From: Alistipes sp.
GTDB lineage: Bacteria > Bacteroidota > Bacteroidia > Bacteroidales > Rikenellaceae
Direction of reading: 5' to 3'
Length of the DNA stretch: 34,183 nt
NCBI GenBank assembly: GCA_031285345.1
Contig: JAITWI010000071.1
Coordinates: 1 to 34,183, forward strand
Every line of letters starts with the position of its first letter. Within the stretch, counting starts at the first letter, position 1. Below, piece by piece: positions 8,189 to 18,033 of the stretch. The notes beneath the pieces were generated by a model, which saw nothing but the letters and a program-made list of their open reading frames with translations, was not told where the DNA came from and did not search any database. The position numbers and the translations under genes are program-made.

Positions 8189-10099
8189 ATGTCAGAAAAC
8201 AAGTACCAACACGTGTCCAACGAAAACTTCGACTGGGCAGCATTCGAGGGCGATTCGGCTCTCTACAACAAATCCAAGGACGAGATCGCCAAAGAGTACG
8301 ACCAGACCCTTTCCAACGTCGTCGAGGGCGAAGTGGTCGAGGGCACCGTCATCGGCCTTAGCAAACGCGAGGTGACCGTCAACATCGGCTACAAGAGCGA
8401 GGGCATCATTCCCATCGCCGAATTCCGCTACAACCCCGAACTCGCGCTGGGCGAAAAGGTGGAGGTGTTCGTCGAGAACGCCGAAAACAAGAAGGGCCAA
8501 TTGGTGCTGTCGCACAAGAAGGCTCGTCAGCTCAAGAGCTGGGATCGCGTTAACGCCGCGATGGAGAACGACGAAATAATCAAGGGCTACGTCAAGTGCC
8601 GCACCAAGGGCGGTATGATCGTCGACGTGTTCGGCATCGAGGCGTTCCTGCCCGGCAGCCAGATCGACGTCAAGCCGATCCGCGACTACGATATCTACGT
8701 CGACAAGACCATGGAGTTCAAGGTGGTGAAGATCAACCCCGAATTCCGCAACGTGGTGGTGTCGCACAAGGCGCTCATCGAAGCCGAACTCGAAGAGCAG
8801 AAGAAGGCCATCATCGGCAAGCTCGAAAAGGGTCAGATACTCGAAGGGGTCGTCAAAAACATCACCACCTACGGCGTGTTCGTCGACCTGGGCGGTGTGG
8901 ACGGTCTTATCCACATCACCGACCTGAGCTGGGGCCGCGTGACCCATCCCGAAGAGGTGGTGACGCTGGACGAGAAGATCAACGTGGTCATCCTCGACTT
9001 CGACGGCGAAAAGAAGCGCATCGCTTTGGGTCTCAAGCAACTCACCCCCCATCCGTGGGAGGCGCTGAGCAAGGAGATTAAGGTGGGCGACGTCATCAAG
9101 GGCAAGGTCGTGGTGATGGCCGACTACGGCGCGTTCGTGGAGGTCGCTCCCGGCATCGAAGGGCTTGTGCACGTCAGCGAAATGAGCTGGAGCCAGCACC
9201 TGCGCTCGGCTCAGGACTTCATGAAGGTGGGCGACGAGATCCAGGCCGTGGTGTTGACCCTCGACCCCGAAGAGCGCAAAATGTCGCTCGGCACCAAGCA
9301 GTTGGCCGCCGACCCGTGGGAAGGCATCGAAACCCGCTACCCGATCGGCTCGGTGCACACCGCCAAGGTGCGTAACTTCACCAACTTCGGCGTGTTCGTC
9401 GAGGTGGAAGAGGGCATCGACGGGCTGATCCACATCTCGGATCTTAGCTGGACCAAAAAGGTCAAACATCCGGGCGAATTTACCCAGATCGGCGCCGACA
9501 TCGACGTGATGGTGTTGGAGATCGACAAGGACAACCGCCGCCTGAGCCTCGGCCACAAGCAGTTGGAGGAGAATCCCTGGAACCAGTACGAAAGCACCTT
9601 CTCGCTCGACAGCGTTCACGAGGGCAAGATAATCGAGATGAACGACAAGGGCGCCGTGGTTTCGCTGTCGGAAGAGGTGGAGGGCTTCGCTCCCGCCCGT
9701 CAGCTCACCAAGGAAGACGGCTCGACCCCCAAGGTGGGCGATGTGCTACCGTTCCGCGTGACCGAGTTCTCGAAGGGCACCCGCCGCATAATCCTGTCGC
9801 ACGTGCGCACCTATGAGCAAGCTCGCCGCGACGCGGACAACGCCGTGAGGGCCGAACGCAGGGCCGAAGCCGACAACACCTCGTCGTCGGTGAAGAAGCT
9901 CAACGCTTCGGTCGAAAAGACCACTCTGGGCGACCTGTCGGCGCTTGCAGCACTGAAGGCCAACCTGGAAGAGGCGGAAGGCGCGGCCAAACCCGCTGCC
10001 GCTCCCGCTAAGAAGGCGGCCGCCAAAGCTGCCCCCGCCGAAGCCCCGACCGAAGCCCCTGCGGAAGCCGAGGCTGCTCCCGAAGCTGCCGCCGAGTAG
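8189..10099 (+). CDS. rpsA: 30S ribosomal protein S1
   Basis: S1 binds mRNA on the 30S subunit and helps initiation, which matters in a phylum that mostly lacks Shine-Dalgarno sequences. The 636 residues contain six S1/OB-fold repeats at about 44-113, 128-196, 213-283, 300-370, 387-457 and 473-545. The central ones show the classic pattern (TYGVFVDLGGVDGLIHITDLSW, given here from residue 225 on, and similar GVFVEV or GAFVEV strands followed by GLxHxS). The C-terminus from about 595 is Ala/Pro/Glu/Lys-rich and probably disordered. I preferred the ATG at 8189 (MSENKYQHVS) over the in-frame ATG seven codons upstream. The gene has its own promoter and appears monocistronic. Confidence 0.97.
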   Translation: MSENKYQHVSNENFDWAAFEGDSALYNKSKDEIAKEYDQTLSNVVEGEVVEGTVIGLSKREVTVNIGYKSEGIIPIAEFRYNPELALGEKVEVFVENAENKKGQLVLSHKKARQLKSWDRVNAAMENDEIIKGYVKCRTKGGMIVDVFGIEAFLPGSQIDVKPIRDYDIYVDKTMEFKVVKINPEFRNVVVSHKALIEAELEEQKKAIIGKLEKGQILEGVVKNITTYGVFVDLGGVDGLIHITDLSWGRVTHPEEVVTLDEKINVVILDFDGEKKRIALGLKQLTPHPWEALSKEIKVGDVIKGKVVVMADYGAFVEVAPGIEGLVHVSEMSWSQHLRSAQDFMKVGDEIQAVVLTLDPEERKMSLGTKQLAADPWEGIETRYPIGSVHTAKVRNFTNFGVFVEVEEGIDGLIHISDLSWTKKVKHPGEFTQIGADIDVMVLEIDKDNRRLSLGHKQLEENPWNQYESTFSLDSVHEGKIIEMNDKGAVVSLSEEVEGFAPARQLTKEDGSTPKVGDVLPFRVTEFSKGTRRIILSHVRTYEQARRDADNAVRAERRAEADNTSSSVKKLNASVEKTTLGDLSALAALKANLEEAEGAAKPAAAPAKKAAAKAAPAEAPTEAPAEAEAAPEAAAE

Positions 10100-10179
10100 G
10101 TGACACGGATTGCCTCCGTCGGCGAGTAGTCTTTAAGGACGACCTTCGCTGCGGACAATCCTGTCAGTGAGTTGTAATG

Positions 10180-10202
10180 CAGCCGGCCTTTTGTGCCGGC
10201 TG
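10180..10202 (+). terminator. GC-rich hairpin downstream of rpsA
   Basis: CAGCCGGC and GCCGGCTG form a perfect 8-bp stem with a seven-base loop, 80 bp after the rpsA stop. Only GTGTT follows, so it lacks a proper U-tract. It may be the rpsA transcript end or a processing/stability hairpin. Confidence 0.5.
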
Positions 10203-10350
10203 TGTTATGATTTGCCACTATTCGCGGCATGGGAATTGCGGGTTTAGGGCACGAACGGAGGCTGTCGTTTTCTGAGTGGATAAGTGTTGACGCCGCAGCC
10301 CGGACTGAGGTCTTGTGACGTCGCGTCGCACGGAGGTGTCGGAAACTGCG

Positions 10351-10488
10351 CACTCGACGCTCGCTCCAAACGCTCAAGGCAGGACTCTCGATGCCGACGC
10401 CGATGCCTATGACGATGCCTATGACGATGCCGACGCGCGCTCAAGGCCGGATGCCGGACACTCGATGCCCGCTCCAAGCGCTTAAGGC
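10351..10488 (+). repeat. Direct repeats between rpsA and rnz (30-bp pair and 12-bp tandem)
   Basis: A 30-bp unit starting CACTCGAYGC and ending CTYAAGGC occurs at 10351-10380 and again at 10459-10488 with 26 of 30 bases identical; all four differences are transitions. Between the copies, CGATGC recurs every 12 bp at 10389, 10401, 10413 and 10425, with CTATGA or CGACG filling the period. A third partial copy (GCGCTCAAGGC) is near 10437. Function unknown. Confidence 0.8.
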
Positions 10489-10569
10489 GTGAGACACTCG
10501 CCGCCGCCCCGCGCCCACCCTGCGGGTCGAGGCGTGATTGTAGTGACTAACAAACTGTATATTATTGAT

Positions 10570-11409
10570 TTGAGATTCGAAGTTACCATACTCGGCAACG
10601 GCTCGGCCTCGCCCGCACCCGGCAGACATCAGACTGCTCACATACTCAATGTACGTGAGCAGTTTTTCATGGTCGATTGCGGCGAGGGGATGCGCGCGCG
10701 CCTCGTGAGGGCGGGCGTGTCGCCGCTCAAGATCGGCGCCATTTTCATCAGCCACATCCACGGCGACCACGTCTACGGACTGATGCCTCTGGTGGCGAGC
10801 CTGGGGTTGTCGGGCAAGCAGACGCCGCTCAAGATTTTCGGCCCGGCGGAGCTGCGCAAGTTGATCGACTTTTTTCAACACGACTTCGGCAATCCGGTGC
10901 TGTTCGACATCGAATTCACGCCGGTCGACACCACTCGCTCGCAACTTGTTTACGAAAATCGTTCGATGGAGGTTTTTTCGGTGCCGCTCCGCCATCGCAC
11001 CCCCACGACGGGCTACGTCTTTCGCGAAAAGCCCGACACGCAGGGTCACAAGTCGCGGTCGTACGCGTTTTTGAGCGACACGCTCCCCTCGCCCAAGGCG
11101 GCTCGGATCGTGAGCGAACTTGTGCCCGAGGGGGTCGATTTGATGTACCACGAGTCCACATTCGCCGATGCCGACCGCCGGCTTGCGCGCGAAACGGGCC
11201 ACTCGACGGCGCTTCAGGCGGCCAAGATCGCCGGCGCGGCGCGTGCCCGAAAGTTGCTAATCGGCCACTTTTCGTCGCGGTATAAAGATCCGTCGGCGTT
11301 GGAGGCCGAGGCGCGAACCGCTTTTGCCGAAACCTACGTCGCCGGGGAGTTCGAGACTTTTTCGGTGCCGCTCGCGAAAGCGGTTTCCGTGTCGCCGGAG
11401 AAGGACTGA
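10570..11409 (+). CDS. rnz: Ribonuclease Z (tRNA 3'-processing endonuclease)
   Basis: RNase Z cuts tRNA precursors after the discriminator base, which is needed for tRNAs without encoded CCA such as the tRNA-Gln in this window. The protein is a metallo-beta-lactamase fold with the zinc motif SHIHGDH (His62, His64, Asp66, His67), an N-terminal TILGNGSASP strand-loop, FMVDCGEG, later MYHESTFAD and a C-terminal IGHFSSRY. At 279 residues it has the usual short bacterial form. No ATG fits: I chose the TTG at 10570 because family members begin just there (M-x-F-x-V-x-I-L-G). In-frame GTG codons at 10534 and 10543 are alternatives that would add 9-12 residues. The gene has its own strong terminator downstream. 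Confidence 0.9.
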   Translation: MRFEVTILGNGSASPAPGRHQTAHILNVREQFFMVDCGEGMRARLVRAGVSPLKIGAIFISHIHGDHVYGLMPLVASLGLSGKQTPLKIFGPAELRKLIDFFQHDFGNPVLFDIEFTPVDTTRSQLVYENRSMEVFSVPLRHRTPTTGYVFREKPDTQGHKSRSYAFLSDTLPSPKAARIVSELVPEGVDLMYHESTFADADRRLARETGHSTALQAAKIAGAARARKLLIGHFSSRYKDPSALEAEARTAFAETYVAGEFETFSVPLAKAVSVSPEKD

Positions 11410-11904
11410 TGAGGTTCTGGAGTGACCGTCGCCGAAGTATTGATTTTTTCGGCAGCACTTTGCAGAAACACTTTTCCGTACCGCCGCCTAAGGATTGGTA
11501 ACCTTGCTGTCCGCTGTTCGCCGTGCTTTGGGCGTCGCTTCCGACCATCACCCCATCACCTAACCTAATCGGTATACATAAAAAGGCCGGCCCCGCAATG
11601 AGGCCGGCCTTTTTGTGCCGCACGTCGTCAGTCGCCGCTTACTTCGCCGGCGAAGCGAGGGCGTCACTTATAGTTGTGCATTTTGCGGCGAGATTCGTCA
11701 CCGCCCGCTTCCTGCTCGTGTGCGTTTTGCGACGAGATTCGTCACCAGCCGCTCCCGGCTCGTGTGCGTTTTGCAGCGGCACGCGCTAACACCCGCCACC
11801 ACCTGCCGCATGCTAACACCCGCCACCACCTGCTTCCGGCGCGTGTGCGTTTTGCGGCGGCACGCGCTAACACCCCGTTACCACCTGCCGCATGCTAACA
11901 CCCG
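11410..11904. other. Spacer between convergent rnz and RNA helicase
   Basis: No gene is supported in these 495 bp. The first 170 bp show nothing clear apart from a 6-bp hairpin (GCCGAA/TTCGGC). Then comes the bidirectional terminator at 11580-11614, and from about 11675 to the helicase stop an array of short direct repeats, described separately. Confidence 0.6.
11580..11614. terminator. Strong bidirectional intrinsic terminator
   Basis: AAAAAGGCCGGCC at 11580-11592 pairs with GGCCGGCCTTTTT at 11602-11614 around a nine-base loop. The 13-bp stem is flanked by A and T tracts, so it can stop transcription both from rnz (plus) and from the helicase (minus). The helicase mRNA would then have a 3' untranslated region of about 290 nt made largely of repeats. 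Confidence 0.88.
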
Positions 11905-11920
11905 TCACCACCTGCCGCGC
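11675..11920. repeat. Short direct-repeat array in the helicase 3' region
   Basis: Two repeat types interlock. TGTGCRTTTTGC recurs at 11675, 11719, 11763 and 11844 (steps of 44, 44 and 81 bp). GCTAACACCCGYCACCACCT recurs at 11785, 11812, 11866 and 11894 (steps of 27, 54 and 28 bp; the 11866 copy is slightly altered). The last copy runs over the stop codon and final codons (GRW) of the RNA helicase. Copies differ by a few substitutions, so the array is not very recent. Confidence 0.82.
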
Positions 11921-14391
11921 GCCTCTTTGCGTTCGCGGCGGGATGTCTTTTCGGCCGCGGGTTTCGAGCCCGATTTTGCGTATGGCTTGCCGCCCGACTT
12001 GGCTCCGAATTTAGAACCGCCCGACTTCGGAAAGCTCGACTTGGCTCCGAATTTAGCGCCGCCCGACTTCGAAAAGCCCGATTTAGATACGCTCTTTTCG
12101 CCGAACTTTGCCCCTGGTTTCGCGCCCGAACGATCCTCGTCGCGGCCGCCCGCTGCTTTCACGCCAGGACGACCGGCGCCCGTTTTTTCGGAGTATCGGG
12201 GCTTGTCGAATCCGAACGGATCGGAGGTCGCCGACGCACGCCTGCTTGATTTAGGCGATTTTTCGCCCGACCAACCGTTCGTCGATCCCATTCCCGATTT
12301 TTCGCCCGACCAACTGCCCGCCGATTTCCCGAAGGACTTCCCGGCAGTCGCTTCCCCGGAGAACTTCCCGGCGGCCGATTTCGACACCGATTTCCCTGCC
12401 GATTTTCCGGAGGATTTCCCAGCGGGTTTGTCGACGTAGGGCGCGAACCAGTCGTCGGGCACTCCCTCGGGCAATTTTCCGGTCCAGCCGTCGGACGAAA
12501 ACCCTCCCGCCGAACCGGCCGCCGCCGACTCCCCGGGCCAGTCGTTGTTCATCGGCACGTCCCACGCGGTGTCCTCTTTTTTCCGTTTTTTTGCAGGTTT
12601 TTCGAAAGAGTTCTCAAAGTCACCATTGGCCGGCTTGTCAAAAGACTTTTCATCACGTTCCGGTTTTTCAAATGACTTGCCGAAGGGTTTTTCAAAGTTT
12701 TTTTTGTTTCGGGTAGGCCTGTCGCCCCACGAGGGTTTTTCGCCTCTCGAAGGCCTGTCACCACGCGCCGGACGATCGCCCCTCTCGCCTCGCGCCGAAC
12801 CGCCGCCAAAACCTCCGCGCTCCTCCTTCGCCACCTCGGCTATGGGCCTGCCTCCCGAGCGCATGTTGAGCGCCTTCACCACCCGGGCCGAGGCCTCGAA
12901 CGGCACGGTGACAAAGGTGAAATCCTCCATCACCTTTATGTCGTCGATGTCGTGGTCTCTGAGGTCGCACTCGCTTTTGAGCATCTTCACGATGCGGCGC
13001 GGGTCGTAGCCGTCCTTGCCGCCGATAGCGATGAACAGGCGCGTCTTGCCCTTGCGGTCGACGTTTATGGAGCGGATTTCGGGGTAGTTGCTCTCGCTCA
13101 GTTCGTTTTTGAAGGCGAGCCTCAGCAGCGCCCCCAGAGCCACCTCGGGCGAGTAGAGCTCCAGAATCTCGGCTGCCATGGCAGAACATTCGAGATAGTT
13201 TTCGCTCTCGACAATGCCATACAGATCCTCCTTAATCTTGTTGCGCTTGGTGGCTATGACGTCGGCCGGAGTGGGCAGCTTTTCGAGTTTGATGTCCACT
13301 TTTATCTCGCGCTTCAGGAAGCCGAACTTGCGCATCTCCGAGGGTGAGATGAATGTGATGGCTGTTCCCTGCCGCCCTGCGCGACCCGTTCGGCCGATGC
13401 GATGGACGTAGCTGTCGCTATCCTGCGGCAGCGAGTAGTTGATCACGTGGGTCAGATTATCCACGTCGATCCCGCGGGCGGCGACGTCGGTTGCGACCAG
13501 AATGTTGGTGACCCGTTTTTTGAATTTACCCAGCGTCTTCTCCCTCTGTCCCTGCGAGATGTCGCCGTGCAGCCCCTCGGCCGAGTATCCGCGCTCGATG
13601 AGTTTGGTGGTTATCTCGTCGGTGCCGACCCTCGTGCGCGAAAACACGATGCCGTAGAACTCGGGCTCGACGTCGATTATTCGGGTCAGAGCGTCGAACT
13701 TGTCGCCCTCCCTCACCTCGAAATATATCTGGTTCGTGAGGTCTGTTGTGATGTTGCGCGCCTCGACCTTCAGCAGGTCGGGCTCCACCATATATTTACG
13801 TGCCAATGCTGCGATGCGGTCGGGCATGGTGGCCGAGAACAGCAGCACCCGCTTCGATTCGTTCATCTCCTGCATGATGGCCTCGATGTCCTCTATGAAG
13901 CCCATGTTGAGCATCTCGTCGGCCTCGTCCAGCACCAAAAACTCCACCTCCGACAGGTTGAGCGTCCGGCGGCGGATGTGATCCAGAATACGTCCCGGGG
14001 TGCCTACGACTATATCCACGCCCTTTTTCAGTCTGCGCAACTGCTCCTCTATCGACGCGCCGCCGTAGATGGGCGCGATAGCCAATTCGCCGGTGTTGAA
14101 CGACTGAATTTCGCCCGTCACCTGAAGCGCCAACTCGCGCGTGGGCACCAACACAAGCGCCTGTGGGATGGTTCTGCGCGCCTCCAGCATCTGAATGAGT
14201 GGCAGTCCGAACGCGGCGGTTTTGCCGGTGCCGGTTTGAGCCTGTGCGATAATGTCCTTGTCCGTCGAGAGCAGATGGGGGATGGTGAGGGCCTGAATGG
14301 CCGACGGTGTTTCGAAACCCTTGCGGGCGATGGCGTCGAGGATGTCGTCCGACAGCCCCAGAGCCCTGAAATCTTCCAAATTATTGATCAT
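11905..14391 (-). CDS. DEAD-box ATP-dependent RNA helicase with long low-complexity tail
   Basis: This is an RNA helicase of the DeaD/CshA/DbpA group that remodels RNA, typically in ribosome assembly, mRNA decay or cold adaptation. The core shows motif I AQTGTGKT (51-58), PTRELA, GG, TPGR, DEAD (155-158), SAT (186-188), ATDVAARGID and HRIGRTGRAG (330-339). A DbpA-type RNA-binding domain follows at about 449-512 (RLFIAIGGKDG). Residues 520-828 are a Lys/Ser/Gly/Phe-rich tail, first RGDRPSRGEKP-like and then repeated GGAKFGAKS and GKSxGKS; a 42-bp (14-residue) repeat is visible near 11995 and 12037. Such basic tails generally add RNA affinity or phase separation. It is the last gene of the minus-strand block after secA, with a 253-bp gap, so it likely has its own promoter. 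Which paralogue it is cannot be fixed. Confidence 0.95.
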   Translation of the reverse strand: MINNLEDFRALGLSDDILDAIARKGFETPSAIQALTIPHLLSTDKDIIAQAQTGTGKTAAFGLPLIQMLEARRTIPQALVLVPTRELALQVTGEIQSFNTGELAIAPIYGGASIEEQLRRLKKGVDIVVGTPGRILDHIRRRTLNLSEVEFLVLDEADEMLNMGFIEDIEAIMQEMNESKRVLLFSATMPDRIAALARKYMVEPDLLKVEARNITTDLTNQIYFEVREGDKFDALTRIIDVEPEFYGIVFSRTRVGTDEITTKLIERGYSAEGLHGDISQGQREKTLGKFKKRVTNILVATDVAARGIDVDNLTHVINYSLPQDSDSYVHRIGRTGRAGRQGTAITFISPSEMRKFGFLKREIKVDIKLEKLPTPADVIATKRNKIKEDLYGIVESENYLECSAMAAEILELYSPEVALGALLRLAFKNELSESNYPEIRSINVDRKGKTRLFIAIGGKDGYDPRRIVKMLKSECDLRDHDIDDIKVMEDFTFVTVPFEASARVVKALNMRSGGRPIAEVAKEERGGFGGGSARGERGDRPARGDRPSRGEKPSWGDRPTRNKKNFEKPFGKSFEKPERDEKSFDKPANGDFENSFEKPAKKRKKEDTAWDVPMNNDWPGESAAAGSAGGFSSDGWTGKLPEGVPDDWFAPYVDKPAGKSSGKSAGKSVSKSAAGKFSGEATAGKSFGKSAGSWSGEKSGMGSTNGWSGEKSPKSSRRASATSDPFGFDKPRYSEKTGAGRPGVKAAGGRDEDRSGAKPGAKFGEKSVSKSGFSKSGGAKFGAKSSFPKSGGSKFGAKSGGKPYAKSGSKPAAEKTSRRERKEARGRW

Positions 14392-14562
14392 TAGTTTTCA
14401 CGTAAAATAACGCGATGTGATGTTTTTTAGTATTTAGATGTGTATGCGATTTTTGTAATAGTAGGTGTCGATTTAGCGTCAGAAGCGGTCAGTTGCAAGG
14501 CTCGCGAAGAAGCCCAATGTAAAAGGCGTTGTGTAAAACGGCGGATTTTAGGCGGACAAGAA

Positions 14563-14640
14563 GCGAGAACCCCGATTTTACTAAACGTAAATGAGGGTTC
14601 TCGCGCCGAAGTCCAACGCCGAAGTCCAACGCCGAAGCCG
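14563..14640. repeat. Inverted repeat and 13-bp tandem repeat between secA and the helicase gene
   Basis: GCGAGAACCC (14563-14572) is repeated inverted as GGGTTCTCGC (14595-14604), giving a 10-bp stem with a 22-nt loop. It is followed directly by GCCGAAGTCCAAC repeated about 2.6 times (14605-14640), right after the secA stop on the minus strand. The hairpin could be the secA transcript end, though no clear U-tract is present. Confidence 0.65.
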
Positions 14641-14644
14641 CGTT

Positions 14645-17600
14645 TTAGACAGCGTCTTTTCCGTGGCACTGCTTATATTTTTTGCCGCTGCCGCACGGAC
14701 ATGGATCGTTGCGCCCCACCTTTTTCTCCACCTGCACCGGCATGGGTTTGCCTCTGTCGCCCGCTCCGGCGGCACGCGCGGCCTCCATTCGCGACGCGTG
14801 CAGACGGTTGACGTCCACCTGCGCCCGTTCGCGTTGCTGTTGCAGAGCCGCCGCGGCCTGCTGGGGCGAACCCGACGAACCGGCAGCCCCGGCCGGCCGA
14901 ACCGGAATATAGCTCTTGCCCACTATCGACAACACCTCGCGGTTGATCTTGGCGAGCATTTTGGAGAAGAGCCCGAACGACTCGAACTTGTAGATCAGCA
15001 GCGGGTCTTTCTGTTCGTAGGTGGCGTTCTGCACGCTCTGGCGCAAGTCATCCATCTCCCTCAGGTGCTCGCGCCAGTTGTCGTCGATGGTGGTGAGCAT
15101 CACGAGTTTTGCGAACGTTTTATAGATGTCGGCGCAACCGTTCTCGTGAGTCCGCGCCAGATTCACCGACACGTTGTAGCCAAGGTGGCCGTTGGTGATC
15201 GGAATGCGAATATTCTCATACTGCGCCCCCTGCTCCTCGAACACCTTATTAATAATAGGGCGCGCGACCTGGGTCACAGCCTCGGCGCGGCGCTGATATG
15301 TGGTTCGCAAGTCGGCCACGATCATCCCGGCCAACTCTTTTTTGTCCGCCTTTTTGTAGGCCGCCTCGTCGAACGACGGGTGCACCGCCGCCAGACGGAT
15401 CAGTTCGAACGTCGCCTCGTCGAAGTCGGCGCCCTCCCAGTTTTCGGCGAACTCCTCGGCGAAGTCCCACATTATATTATCCAGGTCGAGCTCCACACGC
15501 TCCCCGAACAGTGCGTGACGGCGGCGGGTGTAGATAACCGTACGTTGCGAGTTCATCACGTCGTCGTACTGCAACAGCCGCTTACGGATGCCGTAGTTGT
15601 TCTCCTCCACCTTCTTTTGGGCGCGTTCGATGGCGTTGGTCATCATCTTGGCCTGAATCACCTCGCCCTCCTCAAGGCCCATTCTGTCCATCACCGCGGC
15701 GATGCGCCCCGAGCCGAACAGACGCATCAAATCGTCCTCCAGCGAGACGAAGAATTGCGACGAACCGGGGTCGCCCTGACGACCGGCACGCCCGCGAAGC
15801 TGCCTGTCCACACGCCTCGAATCGTGACGCTCGGTGCCGATGATGGCCAAGCCGCCCGCCGCCTTCACCTCGGCCGTGAGTTTGATGTCGGTACCGCGAC
15901 CGGCCATGTTGGTGGCGATGGTCACCTGCCCCGCGTGCCCGGCCTCGGCCACAATTTGCGCCTCCTGCTGGTGCTGCTTGGCGTTGAGCACGTTGTGCTT
16001 AATGCCGCGAAGCTTGAGCATGCGCGAAAGAAGCTCCGAAATCTCCACCGAGGTGGTACCCACAAGCACCGGCCTGCCCGCCTCCACGAGGCGAACGATC
16101 TCGTCGATCACGGCGTTGTACTTCTCGCGCTTGGTTTTGTATATAAGATCCTGACGGTCGTCGCGAATGATCGGCCGATTGGTCGGGATGACGATGACGT
16201 CGAGTTTATAAATGTCCCAAAACTCCGCCGCCTCGGTCTCGGCCGTACCGGTCATACCGCCCAACTTGTGGTACATGCGGAAGTAGTTCTGAAGCGTGAT
16301 GGTGGCGAAGGTTTGCGTCGCCGCCTCCACCGTCACCCGCTCCTTGGCCTCTATCGCCTGGTGCAGACCGTCGGAGTAGCGGCGCCCTTCGAGAATACGC
16401 CCCGTCTGCTCGTCCACTATCTTCACCTTGTTGTCCATCACCACATATTCGATATCCTTTTCGAACATCGAGTAGGCCTTCAGCAGCTGATTGACGGTGT
16501 GCACCCGCTCCGTCTTGACCGAGTAGTCGGCCACAAGGGCGTCTTTCTTTTCGGCTTTCTCTTCCGCCGTAAGCTCCGCGGCCTCCAGAGCGGCCACCTC
16601 GCTGCCTATGTCGGGCAACACGAAGAATCCGTCCTCCTTGAACGTTCGCGACAGGTTTTCGTGCCCCTTGTCGGTCAACTCCACCGAGTTTTGCTTCTCC
16701 TCGATCACGAACCACAGATCGTCCGTAATTTCGGGCATCCGCTTGTTGTTGTCGGCCATGTAGGTGTTCTCGGTCTTCTGCAACAGAGCCTTGACGCCCG
16801 TTTCGCTCAGGAATTTGATCAGTGGCTTATATTTGGGCAGACCCTTGTGGGCGCGCAACAGCAATATTCCCGCCTCGTCGGCCTTGCCCTCGCCGAACAG
16901 GCGCCGCGATTCCGACACCATTCGCGTCACGTCGGCCTTTTGCAGATTATACAACCCGTCGATCGGCGAGCGGTACTCCTCGAACATCTGGTCGTCGCCC
17001 TTGGGCACCGGGCCCGATATTATAAGGGGCGTACGCGCGTCGTCCACCAACACAGAGTCGACCTCATCCACTATGGCAAAGTGGTGCTTGCGTTGCACCA
17101 GATCGTCGGGCTGGATCGACATGTTGTCGCGCAGATAGTCGAACCCGTACTCGTTGTTCGTTCCGAAGGTGATGTCGGCCAGATAGGCTTTGCGGCGCGC
17201 GGCCGAGTTGGGGGTGTGGCGGTCTATGCAATCCACCGAAAGACCGTGGAACTCATACATCGGCCCCATCCACTCGCTGTCGCGCTGGGCGAGATAGTTG
17301 TTCACCGTCACCATGTGCACGCCCTTACCGGCCAACGCGTTCAAAAACACCGGCAATGTCGCCACCAGAGTCTTGCCTTCCCCCGTGGCCATCTCGGCGA
17401 TGTTGCCTTTGTGCAGAGCCACCCCGCCGAACAGCTGCACGTCGTAGTGCACCATATCCCACGTCACCATGTTGCCGCCCGCCGACCAGCTGTTTTTATA
17501 CACGGCCTTGTCGCCCTCGATGGCGACGAAGTCTTTTTTCGCGGCGAGGTTGCGGTCGAATTCGTTCGCCGTCACCTCTATGGTGGAGTTATCCTTGAAC

Positions 17601-17968
17601 CTGCGCGCCGTGTCTTTCATCACCGCGAACGCTTCGGGCAGCAGCTCGTCCAGCTTCTCCTCTATCTTCTCGTCGATGCGCTTGGTGAGGTTCTCGATCT
17701 CCTTGGCCATCGCCTCCTTTTGGTCGAGGGCTATCTCCGACGAGTCGATGCCGGCCTTGAGTTCCGCCACGCGAGCCTCCTCGGGTGCGATGAATTCGGC
17801 TATGGCGACCTTCATGGCGGCACTCCGGGCGCGCAACTCGTCGTTGGACAGCGCCGCCAGCGTGGGATATATTTCGAGGGTGCGGGCCACGTAGGGCTCT
17901 ATCGTTTTGCGGTCGCGGTCGCTCTTCGAACCGGCGAAAAATTTGATGATGGAAGTGATTGCGCTCAT
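14645..17968 (-). CDS. secA: Preprotein translocase subunit SecA
   Basis: SecA is the ATPase motor that drives unfolded proteins through SecYEG. The 1107-residue length is normal for Bacteroidota and longer than the E. coli protein because of a Lys/Glu-rich N-terminal insertion before the Walker A motif (MATGEGKT, 193-200). Other landmarks are [59 protein letters not shown] and the C-terminal zinc finger [17 protein letters not shown] (three Cys plus one Cys/His ligand at about 1090-1102). I took the ATG at 17968 ([15 protein letters not shown]); the longer open frame runs back into the upstream DUF2851 gene in another frame. A -7 element overlaps the stop codon of that upstream gene. Confidence 0.98.
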   Translation of the reverse strand: MSAITSIIKFFAGSKSDRDRKTIEPYVARTLEIYPTLAALSNDELRARSAAMKVAIAEFIAPEEARVAELKAGIDSSEIALDQKEAMAKEIENLTKRIDEKIEEKLDELLPEAFAVMKDTARRFKDNSTIEVTANEFDRNLAAKKDFVAIEGDKAVYKNSWSAGGNMVTWDMVHYDVQLFGGVALHKGNIAEMATGEGKTLVATLPVFLNALAGKGVHMVTVNNYLAQRDSEWMGPMYEFHGLSVDCIDRHTPNSAARRKAYLADITFGTNNEYGFDYLRDNMSIQPDDLVQRKHHFAIVDEVDSVLVDDARTPLIISGPVPKGDDQMFEEYRSPIDGLYNLQKADVTRMVSESRRLFGEGKADEAGILLLRAHKGLPKYKPLIKFLSETGVKALLQKTENTYMADNNKRMPEITDDLWFVIEEKQNSVELTDKGHENLSRTFKEDGFFVLPDIGSEVAALEAAELTAEEKAEKKDALVADYSVKTERVHTVNQLLKAYSMFEKDIEYVVMDNKVKIVDEQTGRILEGRRYSDGLHQAIEAKERVTVEAATQTFATITLQNYFRMYHKLGGMTGTAETEAAEFWDIYKLDVIVIPTNRPIIRDDRQDLIYKTKREKYNAVIDEIVRLVEAGRPVLVGTTSVEISELLSRMLKLRGIKHNVLNAKQHQQEAQIVAEAGHAGQVTIATNMAGRGTDIKLTAEVKAAGGLAIIGTERHDSRRVDRQLRGRAGRQGDPGSSQFFVSLEDDLMRLFGSGRIAAVMDRMGLEEGEVIQAKMMTNAIERAQKKVEENNYGIRKRLLQYDDVMNSQRTVIYTRRRHALFGERVELDLDNIMWDFAEEFAENWEGADFDEATFELIRLAAVHPSFDEAAYKKADKKELAGMIVADLRTTYQRRAEAVTQVARPIINKVFEEQGAQYENIRIPITNGHLGYNVSVNLARTHENGCADIYKTFAKLVMLTTIDDNWREHLREMDDLRQSVQNATYEQKDPLLIYKFESFGLFSKMLAKINREVLSIVGKSYIPVRPAGAAGSSGSPQQAAAALQQQRERAQVDVNRLHASRMEAARAAGAGDRGKPMPVQVEKKVGRNDPCPCGSGKKYKQCHGKDAV

Positions 17969-18033
17969 TATATCGTTGTCGTTTTTTTTAGTTGTGATGC
18001 GGGGGAAACGCCCTGCTCCGGCGTATAATCCCG

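Larger units (their letters stand above)
10100..10569. other. Long rpsA-rnz spacer
   Basis: No convincing gene is present in these 470 bp. It holds a GC-rich hairpin just after rpsA, then from about 10351 to 10488 a set of direct repeats (listed separately), and it ends just before the RNase Z start. Open frames here in either direction only translate the repeats (for example Arg-His runs on the minus strand). Confidence 0.6.

Noticed and set aside
8192-9619. 475-codon minus-strand frame inside rpsA
   Set aside because: Antisense of the S1 repeats; its apparent internal repetition only reflects those repeats.
10244-10477. Arg/His-rich small ORF on the minus strand in the rpsA-rnz spacer
   Set aside because: It only translates the 12-bp tandem repeat and has no start signal or homology that I recognise.
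11785-11920. Possible CRISPR array
   Set aside because: The 27-bp units are contiguous or irregularly spaced, have no unique spacers of constant length, and no cas genes are near.
11615-12439. 274-codon plus-strand frame over the repeat array and helicase tail
   Set aside because: It is the antisense of the helicase low-complexity tail joined to the repeat array; the repeated PDFxxPDLAP pattern mirrors the tail repeats.
14591-18028. 1145-codon open frame on the plus strand opposite secA
   Set aside because: Antisense shadow of secA with the same His/Arg/Val-rich composition; no start signal or domain.
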